Below are positions 16,323 to 25,993 of a DNA stretch of 64,000 nt, in pieces. The position numbers and the translations under genes were made by a program. Numbering within the stretch: position 1 is the first letter of the stretch; the number at the start of each line of letters is the position of its first letter. Below the pieces are notes generated by a model, which ran no database searches, had not been told where the DNA came from, and saw only the letters and a list, made by a program, of their open reading frames with translations. Source of the stretch: JAMCUI01 sp964520615 (GTDB lineage: Bacteria > Patescibacteriota > Microgenomatia > 2-02-FULL-39-11); contig CAZFNL010000011.1 in the NCBI GenBank assembly GCA_964520615.1, positions 12,839 to 76,838 of the forward strand, written 5' to 3'.

Positions 16323-16603
16323 TCAAGATAGTAAAATCATGCGGGGACAAGTATCTGGAGATTGCAAAATCGAAGGTGAAGCCGCCCAGCAAGTCCCGAA
16401 ATATATTGAGGGAGAAGATGCGGAAAGAAACCCTTCTTCAAACGGAAGGATAAGTAGAATCCGACGGGTATGCCCGTGACAGCTGGAATAAGTAGTTGTT
16501 AGTAAGTAGTCAGGAAACATATTCAATAATTAACCAATAACTAACAACTAAAGTAAGGTGGTACCGTGACGATCTCACCCTTTGACAAAGGTGGGATTTT
16601 TTT
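16323..16603 (+). promoter_or_regulatory. T-box riboswitch controlling alaS
   Basis: The conserved T-box sequence AAGGTGGTACCGTG is at 16555-16568, followed by an intrinsic terminator: stem TCTCACC/GGTGGGA plus TTT/AAA (16573-16596) and seven T (16597-16603). Upstream, CGACGGG-TATG-CCCGTGACAGC (near 16462-16483) matches the usual stem II/III region, and GGGAC ... GTCCC with an AGTA-containing internal loop (16343-16397 region) lies in stem I. In known T-boxes uncharged tRNA binds and stabilises the antiterminator. The cognate tRNA is presumed tRNA-Ala from the downstream gene; I could not fix the specifier codon by eye. Confidence 0.88.
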
Positions 16604-16742
16604 GTGAGAGTAGAAGATACAAAGTGAGTCGTACTCTCACGTATGGTGAGGAGAGAAGCGACGAATCCATTTTGTAGGTTAGTTAATGAATATTTTACCA
16701 GAGACTGATGTTATAAATGTTACAATTCAATTAAATAAACAT

Positions 16743-18581
16743 ATGACTCACACTGATTTGCGCAAAAAATTCATCAGGTTTTTTACTTCATCTCCACGCA
16801 ATCACAAGGAAATTCCTTCTGCCCCCCTTGTCCCGGAGAATGATCCGACAGTCCTTTTTATCACAGCCGGCATGCATCCCCTGGTTCCCTATCTTATGGG
16901 AGAAACCCATCCACTGGGACGGAGACTGGTAGATGTGCAAAAATCCATGCGTACTGACGACATCGAGGAAGTAGGAGACCTGCGCCACTTTACTTTTTTT
17001 GAAATGTTGGGTAATTGGAGCCTGGGCGATTATTTCAAAAAGGAAGCAATCAGCTGGTCTTTTGAATTTCTGACTTCTCCCAAATGGCTGCATCTTGACC
17101 CATCCAAAATTTACATATCTGTATTTGAAGGAGACAGTGATGCGCCCCGCGACGACGAGTCTATCGGTTTCTGGCAAGAGGCTTTTGGAAAAGCAGGCAT
17201 AGAAGCAAAAGTGGGTAACCCCAGAGACGATGTGACACTGGGAGGCAGGATATTTCCCTATCCCAAAAGCAAGAACTGGTGGGGACCGGCAGGCACCACC
17301 GGACCATGCGGTCCTGATACGGAGATGTTTTTTGACACGGGCCTGTCTGTGCATAATCCAGAAATATATGGTCCGGTTTGCCACATCAATTGTGACTGCG
17401 GACGTTTTGTAGAAATTTGGAATGACGTCTTCATGCAATATAATAAAAAACCTGACGGAAGTTTTGAACCGCTGCAGCAAAAGAATGTTGATACCGGAAT
17501 GGGTATGGAGAGGTTAACGGCAATTCTGGAATGGTTTGAAGGGAAAATTCCCGATCCGGACCCTTTTCGGACAGAACTTTTTAACCCAGTGACGGAAACT
17601 ATAAATAAAGTCTATTTCCAAAAATACGGCGGGGAAAATACTAAATCTCTACGGATTATCGCAGATCACATCCGAGCGGCAGTTTTCATCATTTCAGACG
17701 GTGTTGTACCCAGCAATAAGGAAAGAGGTTATGTTCTGCGAAAACTCATTAGGCGCACCGTGAGGCATCTCCAGCTTATTGGAGTTAAAAATCCTTTTAT
17801 AAGCCCCTTAGCAATGGCTATGATAGAGACCTATAAGTCAGATTATCCTGAATTGTCCCAAAACAAGAAACTCATAAAAGAAACAATGGAACAAGAAGAG
17901 ACAAAATTCTTGGCTACCCTCAGTCGCGGTCTGAAAGAAATAGAAAAACATTCTATCCTGACCGGAAAAATCGCTTTTGACATATACCAAAGCTATGGTT
18001 TTCCCTGGGAGATGACGGCAGAAATTGCCCGCGAGAAAGGCCAACAGATTGATCAGGCACAGTTTGAGTCGGAATTTAAAAAACATCAGGAATTATCACG
18101 TACAGCTACAAAAGGCGTATTTAAGGGAGGATTACAGGATCACTCGGAAACCACGACTCGCCTCCATACTGCTACTCACCTTCTCCAGGAAGCTTTACGA
18201 GAAGTCCTAGGAGACCACGTCAGGCAAAAAGGCAGCCACATCACAGCTGAGCGTCTGCGTTTTGACTTTTCCCATCCCGCTAAGATGACACCTGAAGAGG
18301 TAAAAAAAACCGAGGATCTGGTAAATGCACAAATCAAAAAAAATCTTCCCGTAAGCATAAAAGTAATCGACCTGAAAGAAGCTACAAATGAAGGCGCGCT
18401 CACTGTTCCCGGCGTAAATTATCCTGAAAAAGTAAAAGTATATACCATCGGCAATTTTTCCCGAGAAGTCTGTGGAGGACCGCATGTCGACTTTACAGGA
18501 AAGATGGGAACGTTTAAGATAATAAAAGAAGAGGCGGCCTCTGCAAACGTTCGCAGAGTCTATGCAATCCTCACTATCTAA
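16743..18581 (+). CDS. alaS: alanyl-tRNA synthetase, short form
   Basis: Charges tRNA-Ala. The start MTHTDLRKKFIRFF aligns with the normal AlaRS N-terminus; an in-frame ATG at 16686 would add 19 unrelated residues and is not preferred. Class II motifs are visible (FLTSPKW region, RHFTFFEMLGNWSLGDYF, GMGMERL), then the editing domain with HTATHLL and CGGPHV supplying the zinc ligands. The product of about 612 residues ends after the editing domain; the DHHA1/C-Ala region that brings normal AlaRS to about 870 residues is missing, as in other reduced genomes. Expression is controlled by the T-box upstream. The next gene starts 3 bp after the stop codon. Confidence 0.93.
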   Translation: MTHTDLRKKFIRFFTSSPRNHKEIPSAPLVPENDPTVLFITAGMHPLVPYLMGETHPLGRRLVDVQKSMRTDDIEEVGDLRHFTFFEMLGNWSLGDYFKKEAISWSFEFLTSPKWLHLDPSKIYISVFEGDSDAPRDDESIGFWQEAFGKAGIEAKVGNPRDDVTLGGRIFPYPKSKNWWGPAGTTGPCGPDTEMFFDTGLSVHNPEIYGPVCHINCDCGRFVEIWNDVFMQYNKKPDGSFEPLQQKNVDTGMGMERLTAILEWFEGKIPDPDPFRTELFNPVTETINKVYFQKYGGENTKSLRIIADHIRAAVFIISDGVVPSNKERGYVLRKLIRRTVRHLQLIGVKNPFISPLAMAMIETYKSDYPELSQNKKLIKETMEQEETKFLATLSRGLKEIEKHSILTGKIAFDIYQSYGFPWEMTAEIAREKGQQIDQAQFESEFKKHQELSRTATKGVFKGGLQDHSETTTRLHTATHLLQEALREVLGDHVRQKGSHITAERLRFDFSHPAKMTPEEVKKTEDLVNAQIKKNLPVSIKVIDLKEATNEGALTVPGVNYPEKVKVYTIGNFSREVCGGPHVDFTGKMGTFKIIKEEAASANVRRVYAILTI

Positions 18582-18584
18582 ATA

Positions 18585-20792
18585 ATGTCCCTAGTCAATA
18601 AATTCCTGCAAAAAAAAGTAGAAAAAGAATACTTCATAGTCCTCGGCATTGAAGAACACCGCATCTGTGCTGCCGTGGCTGAAATTGAAGCCGCTATGGT
18701 AAGGATAATCGGAACCGGTGAGAGTGAATATGCAACCGTAGGCAGCGAAATAGAAGCCACTGATATTGCCATTTCCACTGCAGAAAAAAGTGTCCCTGAA
18801 AATATATTCGTCAAAAAGACAATTTTTGGCGTCCCAGTATCGTTTATGCAAAACGGTGAGATAAAACCTGAATATATGGAAAGGGTACAAAAAATATCCA
18901 AAGAACTTGACCTGTCTCCCCAAGGATATATCGAGTATCCCCAGGCAATCTCCAGCTTTTTGGAAGCAAAAGAAGAAACACCTCCTACTCTTCTTCTACT
19001 ATCCATCGGAAGGAATCATCTTACTCTATCACATCTTCGAGTGGGTAAAGTGGAAAAAAATATTGTTGTCGAAAGGTCTTCATCTTTATCAGAAGACTTC
19101 AATAGTATACTTTCCCATTTCGAGTCAGAAATTCTGCCTTCAAAAATAGTCATGTATGACGAAGTAAAAGGACCACTCCTTGAGGACATGAGGGAAGAAC
19201 TGCTGAATTTTCCCTGGCACAAACAGGCTTCTTTTATGCATACGCCCAAAATAGAAATTATGGAACCAAGCGCTATCACAACAGCCCTGGTTGAGACAGC
19301 AGCCAGTAAATTCATCAGAAGCGATCTTAAAGTAATCTCTCAAGATGAGGAAAAATCAGAAAGTACAGCAAACGTCAATTCAAAAGAAGAAACTGAAAAA
19401 GAAAATGAGAGTTATACAAGTGAAACTCCTACAGTAAAAAGATTGGTTGAAAAAGAAAACCATAGTGAAGAAGAAGCTTTTGGTTTTGTAAAGAATAAAG
19501 ACATCAGGAAAACAGAAGAACTGGAAAATATCTCCACTCCTGTCGACCTGAAAACAGAATTGTTTGGCGGGAAATTTGAGGAAGCACAAAAACCCGTCAG
19601 GAAATTCATACCCAATACGCCCAATATACCATTGCGCCTTCCACCTATATCCTTGAGCCTGGCGCCAGCACTCGGGGTTTTATTGGCCCTTATACTTATT
19701 GTCTTTGTGGGCTATTTTCTTGTCTGGAATTATCCTCAAAGTGACGTCAATCTTATCGTCTATCCTCTCAAGTCTTCCCAGACAATGGGTGTAGTCTTTA
19801 CCACAGACAATACCCGAACCAACCTAGACAATAACATCATCCTCGCTTCCACCATATCCCAAGAAATTTCCGACCAGAAGACTGTCGAGACTACAGGAAA
19901 AACCAAAGTGGGCAATCCGGCAAAAGGTGATGTGACGATATACAACAAAACTCTTGATGCCAAGACTTTCCCAAAAGGTACTGTTTTAACCAACGGATCG
20001 CTAAAATTTACACTGGATAATGATACCACTATCGCTTCTGCTTCAGACACAGGGGAAGGGCTGACTTATGGGAAAACCACGACAAGCGTCACAGCCGTTG
20101 ATATAGGACCAGAAGGTAACCTGGGTGCTGACAGTAATTTTACCATAAAGGACTTCCCAGGAACATCATACTATGCCAAAAATACAAGCAATTTTTCAGG
20201 CGGCACCAGCCGGGATGTATCAAGCGTCTCTAAAGAGGATCAGGATAATCTTTTCTCCTCGCTTTCCCAGGATCTTGAAGGTCAGGCGAAGCAAAAAATG
20301 CTTCAGCAAATTGGATCTGATGAAAAACTGCTTGACGGATCTATAGAAAATACAGTCGTCTCCCAAAAATTCAGCAACGACGTCAATACAGAAGCCAAAG
20401 AATTGACGCTGACGCTTGACATGAAAGTCAATGCGCTTGTTTACAAACAGAAAGACCTGACTACTCTTGCCAAAACTGACCTTTTCCAGCCACCCCAGGG
20501 ATATACTATCAATAATTCACAAAATCAGATAAAGATCGAACAGGCACAAGTAGAGAAAAACGGGGATACACAGGCGACCGCCGTCATAACAGCCAACTTT
20601 ATCCCCAAATTTGACACATCACTACTTAAATCGCAAATTGCCGGAAAATCTTTTCAAACCGCCAGCAACACGTTATCAAAAATCAATAATATCGGGGGTA
20701 TAGAAATTATCAAAGAAAACAACCTTCCTCTATGGGGAAATAGGCTTCCTCTAAACGGGAATAATATCAATATCAATCTCGTCATTCGATAA
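18585..20792 (+). CDS. PilM-like / transmembrane / baseplate-J-like fusion protein
   Basis: A 735-residue protein in three parts. Residues 1-240 look like a PilM/FtsA actin-fold domain (YFIVLGIEEHRICAAVAEIE, later LLLLSIGRNHLTLSH). Residues 240-355 are acidic and low complexity. One membrane segment follows (LGVLLALILIVFVGYFLVW). The outer part (about residues 395-735) resembles baseplate J-like domains (KAKGDVTIYN-like KVGNPAKGDVTIYNKTLDA, later VDIGPEGNLGADSNFTI). This architecture is frequent in CPR genomes and suggests an envelope-spanning machine related to type IV pili or contractile tails; the actual role is unknown. It is closely linked to alaS and to the sortase that follows. Confidence 0.7.
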   Translation: MSLVNKFLQKKVEKEYFIVLGIEEHRICAAVAEIEAAMVRIIGTGESEYATVGSEIEATDIAISTAEKSVPENIFVKKTIFGVPVSFMQNGEIKPEYMERVQKISKELDLSPQGYIEYPQAISSFLEAKEETPPTLLLLSIGRNHLTLSHLRVGKVEKNIVVERSSSLSEDFNSILSHFESEILPSKIVMYDEVKGPLLEDMREELLNFPWHKQASFMHTPKIEIMEPSAITTALVETAASKFIRSDLKVISQDEEKSESTANVNSKEETEKENESYTSETPTVKRLVEKENHSEEEAFGFVKNKDIRKTEELENISTPVDLKTELFGGKFEEAQKPVRKFIPNTPNIPLRLPPISLSLAPALGVLLALILIVFVGYFLVWNYPQSDVNLIVYPLKSSQTMGVVFTTDNTRTNLDNNIILASTISQEISDQKTVETTGKTKVGNPAKGDVTIYNKTLDAKTFPKGTVLTNGSLKFTLDNDTTIASASDTGEGLTYGKTTTSVTAVDIGPEGNLGADSNFTIKDFPGTSYYAKNTSNFSGGTSRDVSSVSKEDQDNLFSSLSQDLEGQAKQKMLQQIGSDEKLLDGSIENTVVSQKFSNDVNTEAKELTLTLDMKVNALVYKQKDLTTLAKTDLFQPPQGYTINNSQNQIKIEQAQVEKNGDTQATAVITANFIPKFDTSLLKSQIAGKSFQTASNTLSKINNIGGIEIIKENNLPLWGNRLPLNGNNININLVIR

Positions 20793-20795
20793 CAC

Positions 20796-21506
20796 ATGCC
20801 ATTGTACTCATATACTAAATCCCATGGTAAATCCCGCGGGAAAAAAATAATCTCTTTCATATCTGCAATACTGATCCTTACCGGACTTGCAGTCGTCGGT
20901 TGGACAGTCTATCCTATCGCCACATATGAAATATTTTATGCGCCCAAATTTGAAAATTCTGTAAATCCGGTACCTATGGAAATTGTAAAAAACACGATTG
21001 CCGACAACATACCTGCAGTATTGGGAGCCCAAAACGCTGATTACACCAGAGCAAGCGCCTGGTTCCCTAAAGCCAACAATATCAAACTCAGCAATTCCAA
21101 TACGTCGTATTTTGTTTCTATACCCAAAGTAAATATCCAAAATGCTACAGTCCTTCTGGGTAACGATGATCTTAACAAAAGCCTGGTACAGTTTGCCGGG
21201 CCACTACCTGGAAACTATGGCAATCCAGTCATTTTCGGACATTCTACTCTACTCTGGTTTTATAATCCCAAAGATTACCGGACTATCTTTTCTGAATTAC
21301 CGCAATTAAACATTGGTGACGATATATACATCAGTCTGGAAAACATCAGCTATCATTACAAGGTTTTCCAGATGAAAGTCGTCTGGCCTGACAATCTCTC
21401 TGTATTGGATCAGACATATGACGATGAATATCTGACTCTTATCACTTGTGTGCCGCCTGGAACTTTCTATAAACGTCTTGTAGTCAGTGCCAGACTAGTC
21501 AGATAA
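20796..21506 (+). CDS. sortase
   Basis: Second sortase of the window, 236 residues. A basic N-terminus (SHGKSRGKK) precedes a membrane segment (IISFISAILILTGLAVVGW). The catalytic residues are His in FGHSTL, Cys in LTLITC and Arg in KRLVVSARL. It starts 3 bp after the baseplate-J-like gene, so the two are cotranscribed and the sortase may process that surface assembly. Sequence differs clearly from the sortase at 7,793, suggesting distinct substrates. Confidence 0.9.
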   Translation: MPLYSYTKSHGKSRGKKIISFISAILILTGLAVVGWTVYPIATYEIFYAPKFENSVNPVPMEIVKNTIADNIPAVLGAQNADYTRASAWFPKANNIKLSNSNTSYFVSIPKVNIQNATVLLGNDDLNKSLVQFAGPLPGNYGNPVIFGHSTLLWFYNPKDYRTIFSELPQLNIGDDIYISLENISYHYKVFQMKVVWPDNLSVLDQTYDDEYLTLITCVPPGTFYKRLVVSARLVR

Positions 21507-21700
21507 TAATATTTCTGAAATATTTTTATAAACACAATAACGACAACAGAGTTGAACTCCGATATAATGATTGGATCAGGACAAATCCATTTACAAGATG
21601 ACCGCTGTTATATAAGAAACGATATGATACAAAGGGACTCAAATTTGACATTAAGTCGGGAGCAATCCCCTAGATTATTAATTCACTTTTATCAAAAAAT

Positions 21701-22984
21701 ATGAAAACACAAAAACAGGCCGAAAACGAGGAATCTATGAAGGCAATAGATGCCATAAAGAAAAAATTGCTGGGAAAAAAACTTTCATACAAGGAAATTT
21801 TTTCACTTATGGATGAGGTGGCACACGAAAAGTTGGGACCAGTACTTACTACATACTTTGTAGCCGCAGGATTCAAGGAGGGTTTTTCCAACCAGGAGCT
21901 TTTCTATCTTACAAAAGCAATGGCTGATACCGGGACCAAACTGAAATTCAAAGGAATAGTAGCTGATAAACACTCCACTGGCGGGCTGGCAGGAACAAGA
22001 ACTACCATGATTCTTGTACCAATCATCGCTGCCGCTGGATATAAGATACCCAAAAACTCATCCCGCGCCATCACTACTCCTGCCGGAACCGCCGATACTA
22101 TGGAAGTATTGGCTCCTGTCACTTTCCACCCGGAAAAGATCCAAAAAATAGTGGAAAAAGTCGGCGGTTGTATCGTCTGGGGAGGACATTTGGGCCTGGC
22201 TCCGGCTGATGATGTCATAATTAGAGTCGAGACACCTTTGGCTTTTGAATCTTTTGATAAAATAATTGTTTCCATCATGGCAAAAAAAATTGCTTCAGGA
22301 GCAACGCACCTTGTCCTAGATATCCCCGTAGGGTCAACCCTGAAAGTAAAGCATTTTAAGGATGCGGAAATAATTGCCGCCAAATTCCATTTCCTAGCTA
22401 AGAAATTTAATATAAAATTGACTGCGGATGTCAATGAAGCTTTGGAACCGGCAGGTCATGCCGTCGGACCTGTGCTTGAAGCCCATGACGTCCTCAAAGT
22501 TTTGGAACAAAGACCTGACAGGCCATTTATTCTGGAAGCCAAAGCTCTACGCCTAGCTGGGAAACTACTAGATCTTTGCATGTCTGATCCCAGAGAAAAA
22601 AAAGAAAAGCAGACAAACGGCGAAGATCTGGCCAGACAAATTCTCAAAAGCGGCGGCGCCATAAAAAAGATGAGAGAGATCATAAAAGCACAGGGAGGCA
22701 ATCCTGATATCGGCATTCCCGATCTGAAACTGGGATCAAATAAATATGAATTTCCCAGCCCAAAGCATGGCACCGTCACGTCTTTTAATAATGAGGATTT
22801 GACTGTAATCGCTAAAATTCTTGGCTGTCCTTATGACAAAAAAGCTGGCATTTATATTGAGAGACGCATCGATGAAAGAGTAGACAAGAATGATATACTA
22901 TGTGTGCTCTATTCATCTGACAAATGGAGACTAAGCGAGGCCAAAGAGACACTGAAACAAGTACCTATTTATAAGATTGAGTAA
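21701..22984 (+). CDS. thymidine/AMP phosphorylase family protein
   Basis: Nucleoside or nucleotide phosphorylase of the DeoA/Pdp/AMP-phosphorylase family. DKHSTGGLAGTRTT (about residues 88-101) is the family phosphate-binding motif; SSRAITTPAGTADTMEVL and DIPVGSTLKVK follow. The 427 residues match the bacterial thymidine phosphorylase core; archaeal AMP phosphorylases carry an extra N-terminal domain that is absent. CPR homologues are often annotated as AMP phosphorylase of the RuBisCO-linked salvage route (known from other genomes), but no RuBisCO or isomerase gene is in the window, so substrate is left open. A 194-bp gap precedes it with no Shine-Dalgarno before the ATG. Confidence 0.85.
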   Translation: MKTQKQAENEESMKAIDAIKKKLLGKKLSYKEIFSLMDEVAHEKLGPVLTTYFVAAGFKEGFSNQELFYLTKAMADTGTKLKFKGIVADKHSTGGLAGTRTTMILVPIIAAAGYKIPKNSSRAITTPAGTADTMEVLAPVTFHPEKIQKIVEKVGGCIVWGGHLGLAPADDVIIRVETPLAFESFDKIIVSIMAKKIASGATHLVLDIPVGSTLKVKHFKDAEIIAAKFHFLAKKFNIKLTADVNEALEPAGHAVGPVLEAHDVLKVLEQRPDRPFILEAKALRLAGKLLDLCMSDPREKKEKQTNGEDLARQILKSGGAIKKMREIIKAQGGNPDIGIPDLKLGSNKYEFPSPKHGTVTSFNNEDLTVIAKILGCPYDKKAGIYIERRIDERVDKNDILCVLYSSDKWRLSEAKETLKQVPIYKIE

Positions 22985-23055
22985 AAAAGAAATGTTATTT
23001 TTCCAGTATAGGAATTTTTGATGTTATCTGTGCGATAACTGGTGCAGGAGAAAAA

Positions 23056-23268
23056 ATGTTCAGAAATATTATTTCTCCAGTACAAGCCTGGCTCATGTCA
23101 CAAGGCCGATGTGTTGGGTGCGGCACTGCTCTGTCGGGAAGCGGTAAAGGGAAAAAGACTGGAGAAGAACAGGAGATAACCTGCAGGAAATGCGGCAGGA
23201 TATTTTTACGAAACAGAAAAACAGGGCGGTATCGCAGGGCGCCGATTTCTTCTTCACTTAAAAAATGA
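23056..23268 (+). CDS. small zinc-ribbon protein
   Basis: A 70-residue basic protein with two CxxC knuckles, CVGCGTAL and CRKCGRIF, spaced by about 22 residues, forming a single predicted zinc ribbon. A GCAGGAG ribosome site lies about 6 nt before the ATG and it overlaps mltG by 4 bp (ATGA). Small basic ribbons of this sort often bind RNA or ribosomes; nothing in the sequence fixes a role. Confidence 0.65.
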   Translation: MFRNIISPVQAWLMSQGRCVGCGTALSGSGKGKKTGEEQEITCRKCGRIFLRNRKTGRYRRAPISSSLKK

Positions 23269-24230
23269 AACAGAGATTAATTATACTATTTCTGATACTT
23301 GTTATCATCGGAATGTCAATCCTTCTTTGGTGGAACCAGGCAATAAAACCCTCTGATCCACAGAATGTACAAAACGCCACCTTCACCATTTCAAGAGGAG
23401 AAAATGTCAGGGATATTGCCGAAAGATTGCAAAAAGATAACCTGATAAGGTCATCCGTAGCATTTTTCCTTATAGCAAGGTTCGGAGGCTTGGCACAAAA
23501 TATCCAGTCTGGTGATTTTAAGTTAAACCCGGCTATGGATCTTTTTACGGTAGCAAATACTTTGACACATGGAACCACAGACGTCAGAATCACTATTCCA
23601 GAAGGTTGGCGGGACGAGGAAATATCTCTGGAATTGACCAAAGAACTAAATATACCTGAATCTGAATTTTTGAAAGTGGCCAACGAAGGATTTATGTTCC
23701 CTGATACCTATATGCTGCCCAAAAATGCTTCTGCTTCCACAGTCGTTAGACTTATGCAATCAAACTTCCATAAAAAGGTCAAAGGGGATATCATATCGAA
23801 AGCACAAGTAAAGGGATTATCATTAAATGACCTTATCACTGTCGCGTCGCTGGTGGAAAGAGAAGCAAAATTACCCAAGGACCGGCCTTTGGTAGCGAGC
23901 GTCATATTAAATAGGCTCAAAATAGGTATGAAACTGGATATTGACGCAACAGTCCAATATGCACTGGGTTATCAACCGGCAAACCAGAGCTGGTGGAAAA
24001 AAGATTTGACCCAGGAGGATCTGCAAATTGACTCCCCTTACAATACATATCTTAACCCTGGTCTTCCACCAGGCCCGATAGCCAATCCTGGCCTAGCAGC
24101 AATAGAAGCGGTGGCCAATGCGCCCCAAACAGATTATCTTTTCTATGTCTCAGATAAAAGCGGGAAACTCCACTTTGCCACTTCCGAAGAAGGACACAAC
24201 TCCAACATCACAAAATACATAAATAATTGA
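23265..24230 (+). CDS. mltG: endolytic murein transglycosylase
   Basis: Membrane-bound MltG/YceG that cleaves nascent glycan strands. One N-terminal membrane segment (LIILFLILVIIGMSILLWW), then a LysM-like stretch (FTISRGENVRDIAERL) and the YceG domain with the catalytic Glu in LVEREAK and the conserved SPYNTYLNPGLPPGPIANPG. At 321 residues it is full length. It overlaps the zinc-ribbon gene by 4 bp and converges with the glycosylase gene 4 bp away. Confidence 0.95.
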   Translation: MKQRLIILFLILVIIGMSILLWWNQAIKPSDPQNVQNATFTISRGENVRDIAERLQKDNLIRSSVAFFLIARFGGLAQNIQSGDFKLNPAMDLFTVANTLTHGTTDVRITIPEGWRDEEISLELTKELNIPESEFLKVANEGFMFPDTYMLPKNASASTVVRLMQSNFHKKVKGDIISKAQVKGLSLNDLITVASLVEREAKLPKDRPLVASVILNRLKIGMKLDIDATVQYALGYQPANQSWWKKDLTQEDLQIDSPYNTYLNPGLPPGPIANPGLAAIEAVANAPQTDYLFYVSDKSGKLHFATSEEGHNSNITKYINN

Positions 24231-24234
24231 TTTA

Positions 24235-24834
24235 TCACAATTCCAAACTACGCCACAAGATTCTGCATGCATAACTTCTGTATGGCGACCACTTTTTGCT
24301 GAATTCTTCCGCTCTTTTTATAGTCACTTCCTCCTCAAGTTTGTATAATTTCTTTATGGCTTTGCGCAAACCCAAATCTCCTGGTGAAAAAATATCTTCT
24401 TTTCCAAGAGAGAAAATAAGAAACATTTCAACTGTCCATGAACCTATTCCTTTTATTTTCGTCAGCCTTTGACGAATTTCCATTTCTTTATACTTCCCTA
24501 TTTTATTCAAATCCAGTCGGCCACTAACTATTTCCTTGGCAACTCCTTTCATAAAATTTATTTTTGAACGAGAGGGACCAGTCTGTCTTATTTTTCCGTC
24601 ACCCAGTTTTAATAACTTCTCAGCAGTCACCAAGCCTCGGGGGAAAAGTTTACTGAAACGCGCAAATATTGTCGCGCTGGCCTTATCCGATAGTTGTTGG
24701 TTTATGATAATTTCGCAAAGATGGGAAAAGTAATCACGGTTTGTGGAGATTTCGGAAAGAGGACGGATTTTTCCTATGACAGAAAAAAGGTCTGGGTCAA
24801 TTTTCCTAAAATGTTCAATTATTTTTTTATCCAT
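24235..24834 (-). CDS. AlkA-like DNA-3-methyladenine glycosylase (HhH-GPD)
   Basis: Base-excision repair glycosylase of the HhH-GPD superfamily, 199 residues. The helix-hairpin-helix is TKIKGIGSWTVEMFL (about residues 128-142) and the catalytic Asp is in FSPGDLGLRK. No iron-sulfur cysteines follow, which favours the AlkA/MAG type over Nth/MutY. The N-terminal domain of E. coli AlkA is absent, as in other short bacterial AlkA2-type enzymes. Substrate is inferred from family. Confidence 0.87.
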   Translation of the reverse strand: MDKKIIEHFRKIDPDLFSVIGKIRPLSEISTNRDYFSHLCEIIINQQLSDKASATIFARFSKLFPRGLVTAEKLLKLGDGKIRQTGPSRSKINFMKGVAKEIVSGRLDLNKIGKYKEMEIRQRLTKIKGIGSWTVEMFLIFSLGKEDIFSPGDLGLRKAIKKLYKLEEEVTIKRAEEFSKKWSPYRSYACRILWRSLEL

Positions 24835-24906
24835 TAACTATCTATTACGATTTTTAGAAAAGGATGGGCGGCGGGCGTCTAGTTTAAACAATCTTTCTCT
24901 ATTTGG

Positions 24907-25809
24907 CTAAAACCAGCCTTTCTTTTCCTTGCCTTCCTTATTAAATTGCTGCAGTAATTCTTTTTGCCGTCCGGAAAGCTTTGTGGGAACCAACACCTTT
25001 AACCTGACATAGTGGTCTCCCCGTCCGCTACCCCGCACATGAGGTACTCCTTTCCCCCTAAGTCTTATAAGAGTACCGGGCTGTGTCCCCGGTTGCACCT
25101 TGAGATTCAACGGCCCATCTATAGTTGGTACGGAAATTACATCACCCAAAGCCGCCTGGCCGAAACTCACCTCTGCATCAGAAATAAGATCATAACCTTC
25201 TCTTCTGAATCTTGAATCTTGCTGTACCTCGACTATGATATCATAATCGGAAAAACGGATACGTGTTTCATTGTCTACCCCTGCCGGGATTTTGATTTTT
25301 TGGGATTTCCCTTCTATCTCCACTTCTTTCTCCGTACCCTTGACCGCCTCCATAAAATCTATCGTTAACTGGTAAACAGACCGTCTTTTTGTTCTCTGTC
25401 TGCCACTAAATGGTGATCCGCCGAAAAACTGTTCAAATATCTCAAAGGGATCGGAAAAACCGCCGAAATCCACTCCCTCAAAGGGAGAACCTCCGCCGTA
25501 AGAGCTGTAAGTATAGGTAAAAGGACCGTATCTTCCTGTCTGTTGTCCGCCAAAAGGCCCTTGTCCTGCCGCACCAAAACCGCTTCCAGGAGCAAAAGCC
25601 GACTCACCATACTGGTCATACGCCTCTTTCTTCTTGGGATCGGAAAGCACTTCATATGCTTTATTTATTTCCTTGAATTTTTCAGTTGCTTCAGCACTTT
25701 TGTTTCTATCTGGATGCCACTCTAAAGCAAGTTTTCTATAGGCACGTTTTATCTCTGCCTCTGAAGCTCCTTTTTGCACGCCCAAAATCTCGTAAAAATT
25801 CTTGGCCAT
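24907..25809 (-). CDS. dnaJ: DnaJ/CbpA-type Hsp40 without zinc finger
   Basis: Co-chaperone of DnaK. The J domain is at residues 3-68 with HPDRNK, followed by a Gly/Phe-rich region (FGAAGQGPFGGQQTG) and the two C-terminal substrate domains (IKIPAGVDNETRIRF, LRGKGVPHVRGSGRGDHYV). There is no cysteine in the protein, so the zinc-finger domain of type I DnaJ is absent and the 300-residue length fits CbpA. It is downstream of dnaK but separated from it by a terminator-like hairpin 17 nt before its ATG, so it is probably expressed at a lower level by read-through. Confidence 0.9.
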   Translation of the reverse strand: MAKNFYEILGVQKGASEAEIKRAYRKLALEWHPDRNKSAEATEKFKEINKAYEVLSDPKKKEAYDQYGESAFAPGSGFGAAGQGPFGGQQTGRYGPFTYTYSSYGGGSPFEGVDFGGFSDPFEIFEQFFGGSPFSGRQRTKRRSVYQLTIDFMEAVKGTEKEVEIEGKSQKIKIPAGVDNETRIRFSDYDIIVEVQQDSRFRREGYDLISDAEVSFGQAALGDVISVPTIDGPLNLKVQPGTQPGTLIRLRGKGVPHVRGSGRGDHYVRLKVLVPTKLSGRQKELLQQFNKEGKEKKGWF

Positions 25810-25824
25810 AATCTCTTATTTTAT

Positions 25825-25848
25825 CAAAAAAAGCGCTAAACGCGCTTT
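25825..25848 (-). terminator. terminator between dnaK and dnaJ
   Basis: Minus-strand AAAGCGC pairs with GCGCTTT around a 5-nt loop and is followed by a run of T (25830-25824). It lies between the dnaK stop and the dnaJ start, close to the latter, and would make dnaJ partly read-through dependent. Confidence 0.75.
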
Positions 25849-25993
25849 GAATAAATCTTAATCGTGTTTTAACCTAGAGAATTAATGCATCACGCCACAC
25901 AACCCAACTAAACCATCTTAAACTTTATATAAAAATTATATTATCTCTTTACACAAATATTTAGTCCGATCTTGCAACTCACAACCAGTAAAA

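Noticed and set aside
16138..16392. 84-codon minus-strand open frame antisense to the T-box leader
   Set aside because: No ribosome site, hydrophobic low-quality translation, and fully overlapped by the T-box promoter and stem I.
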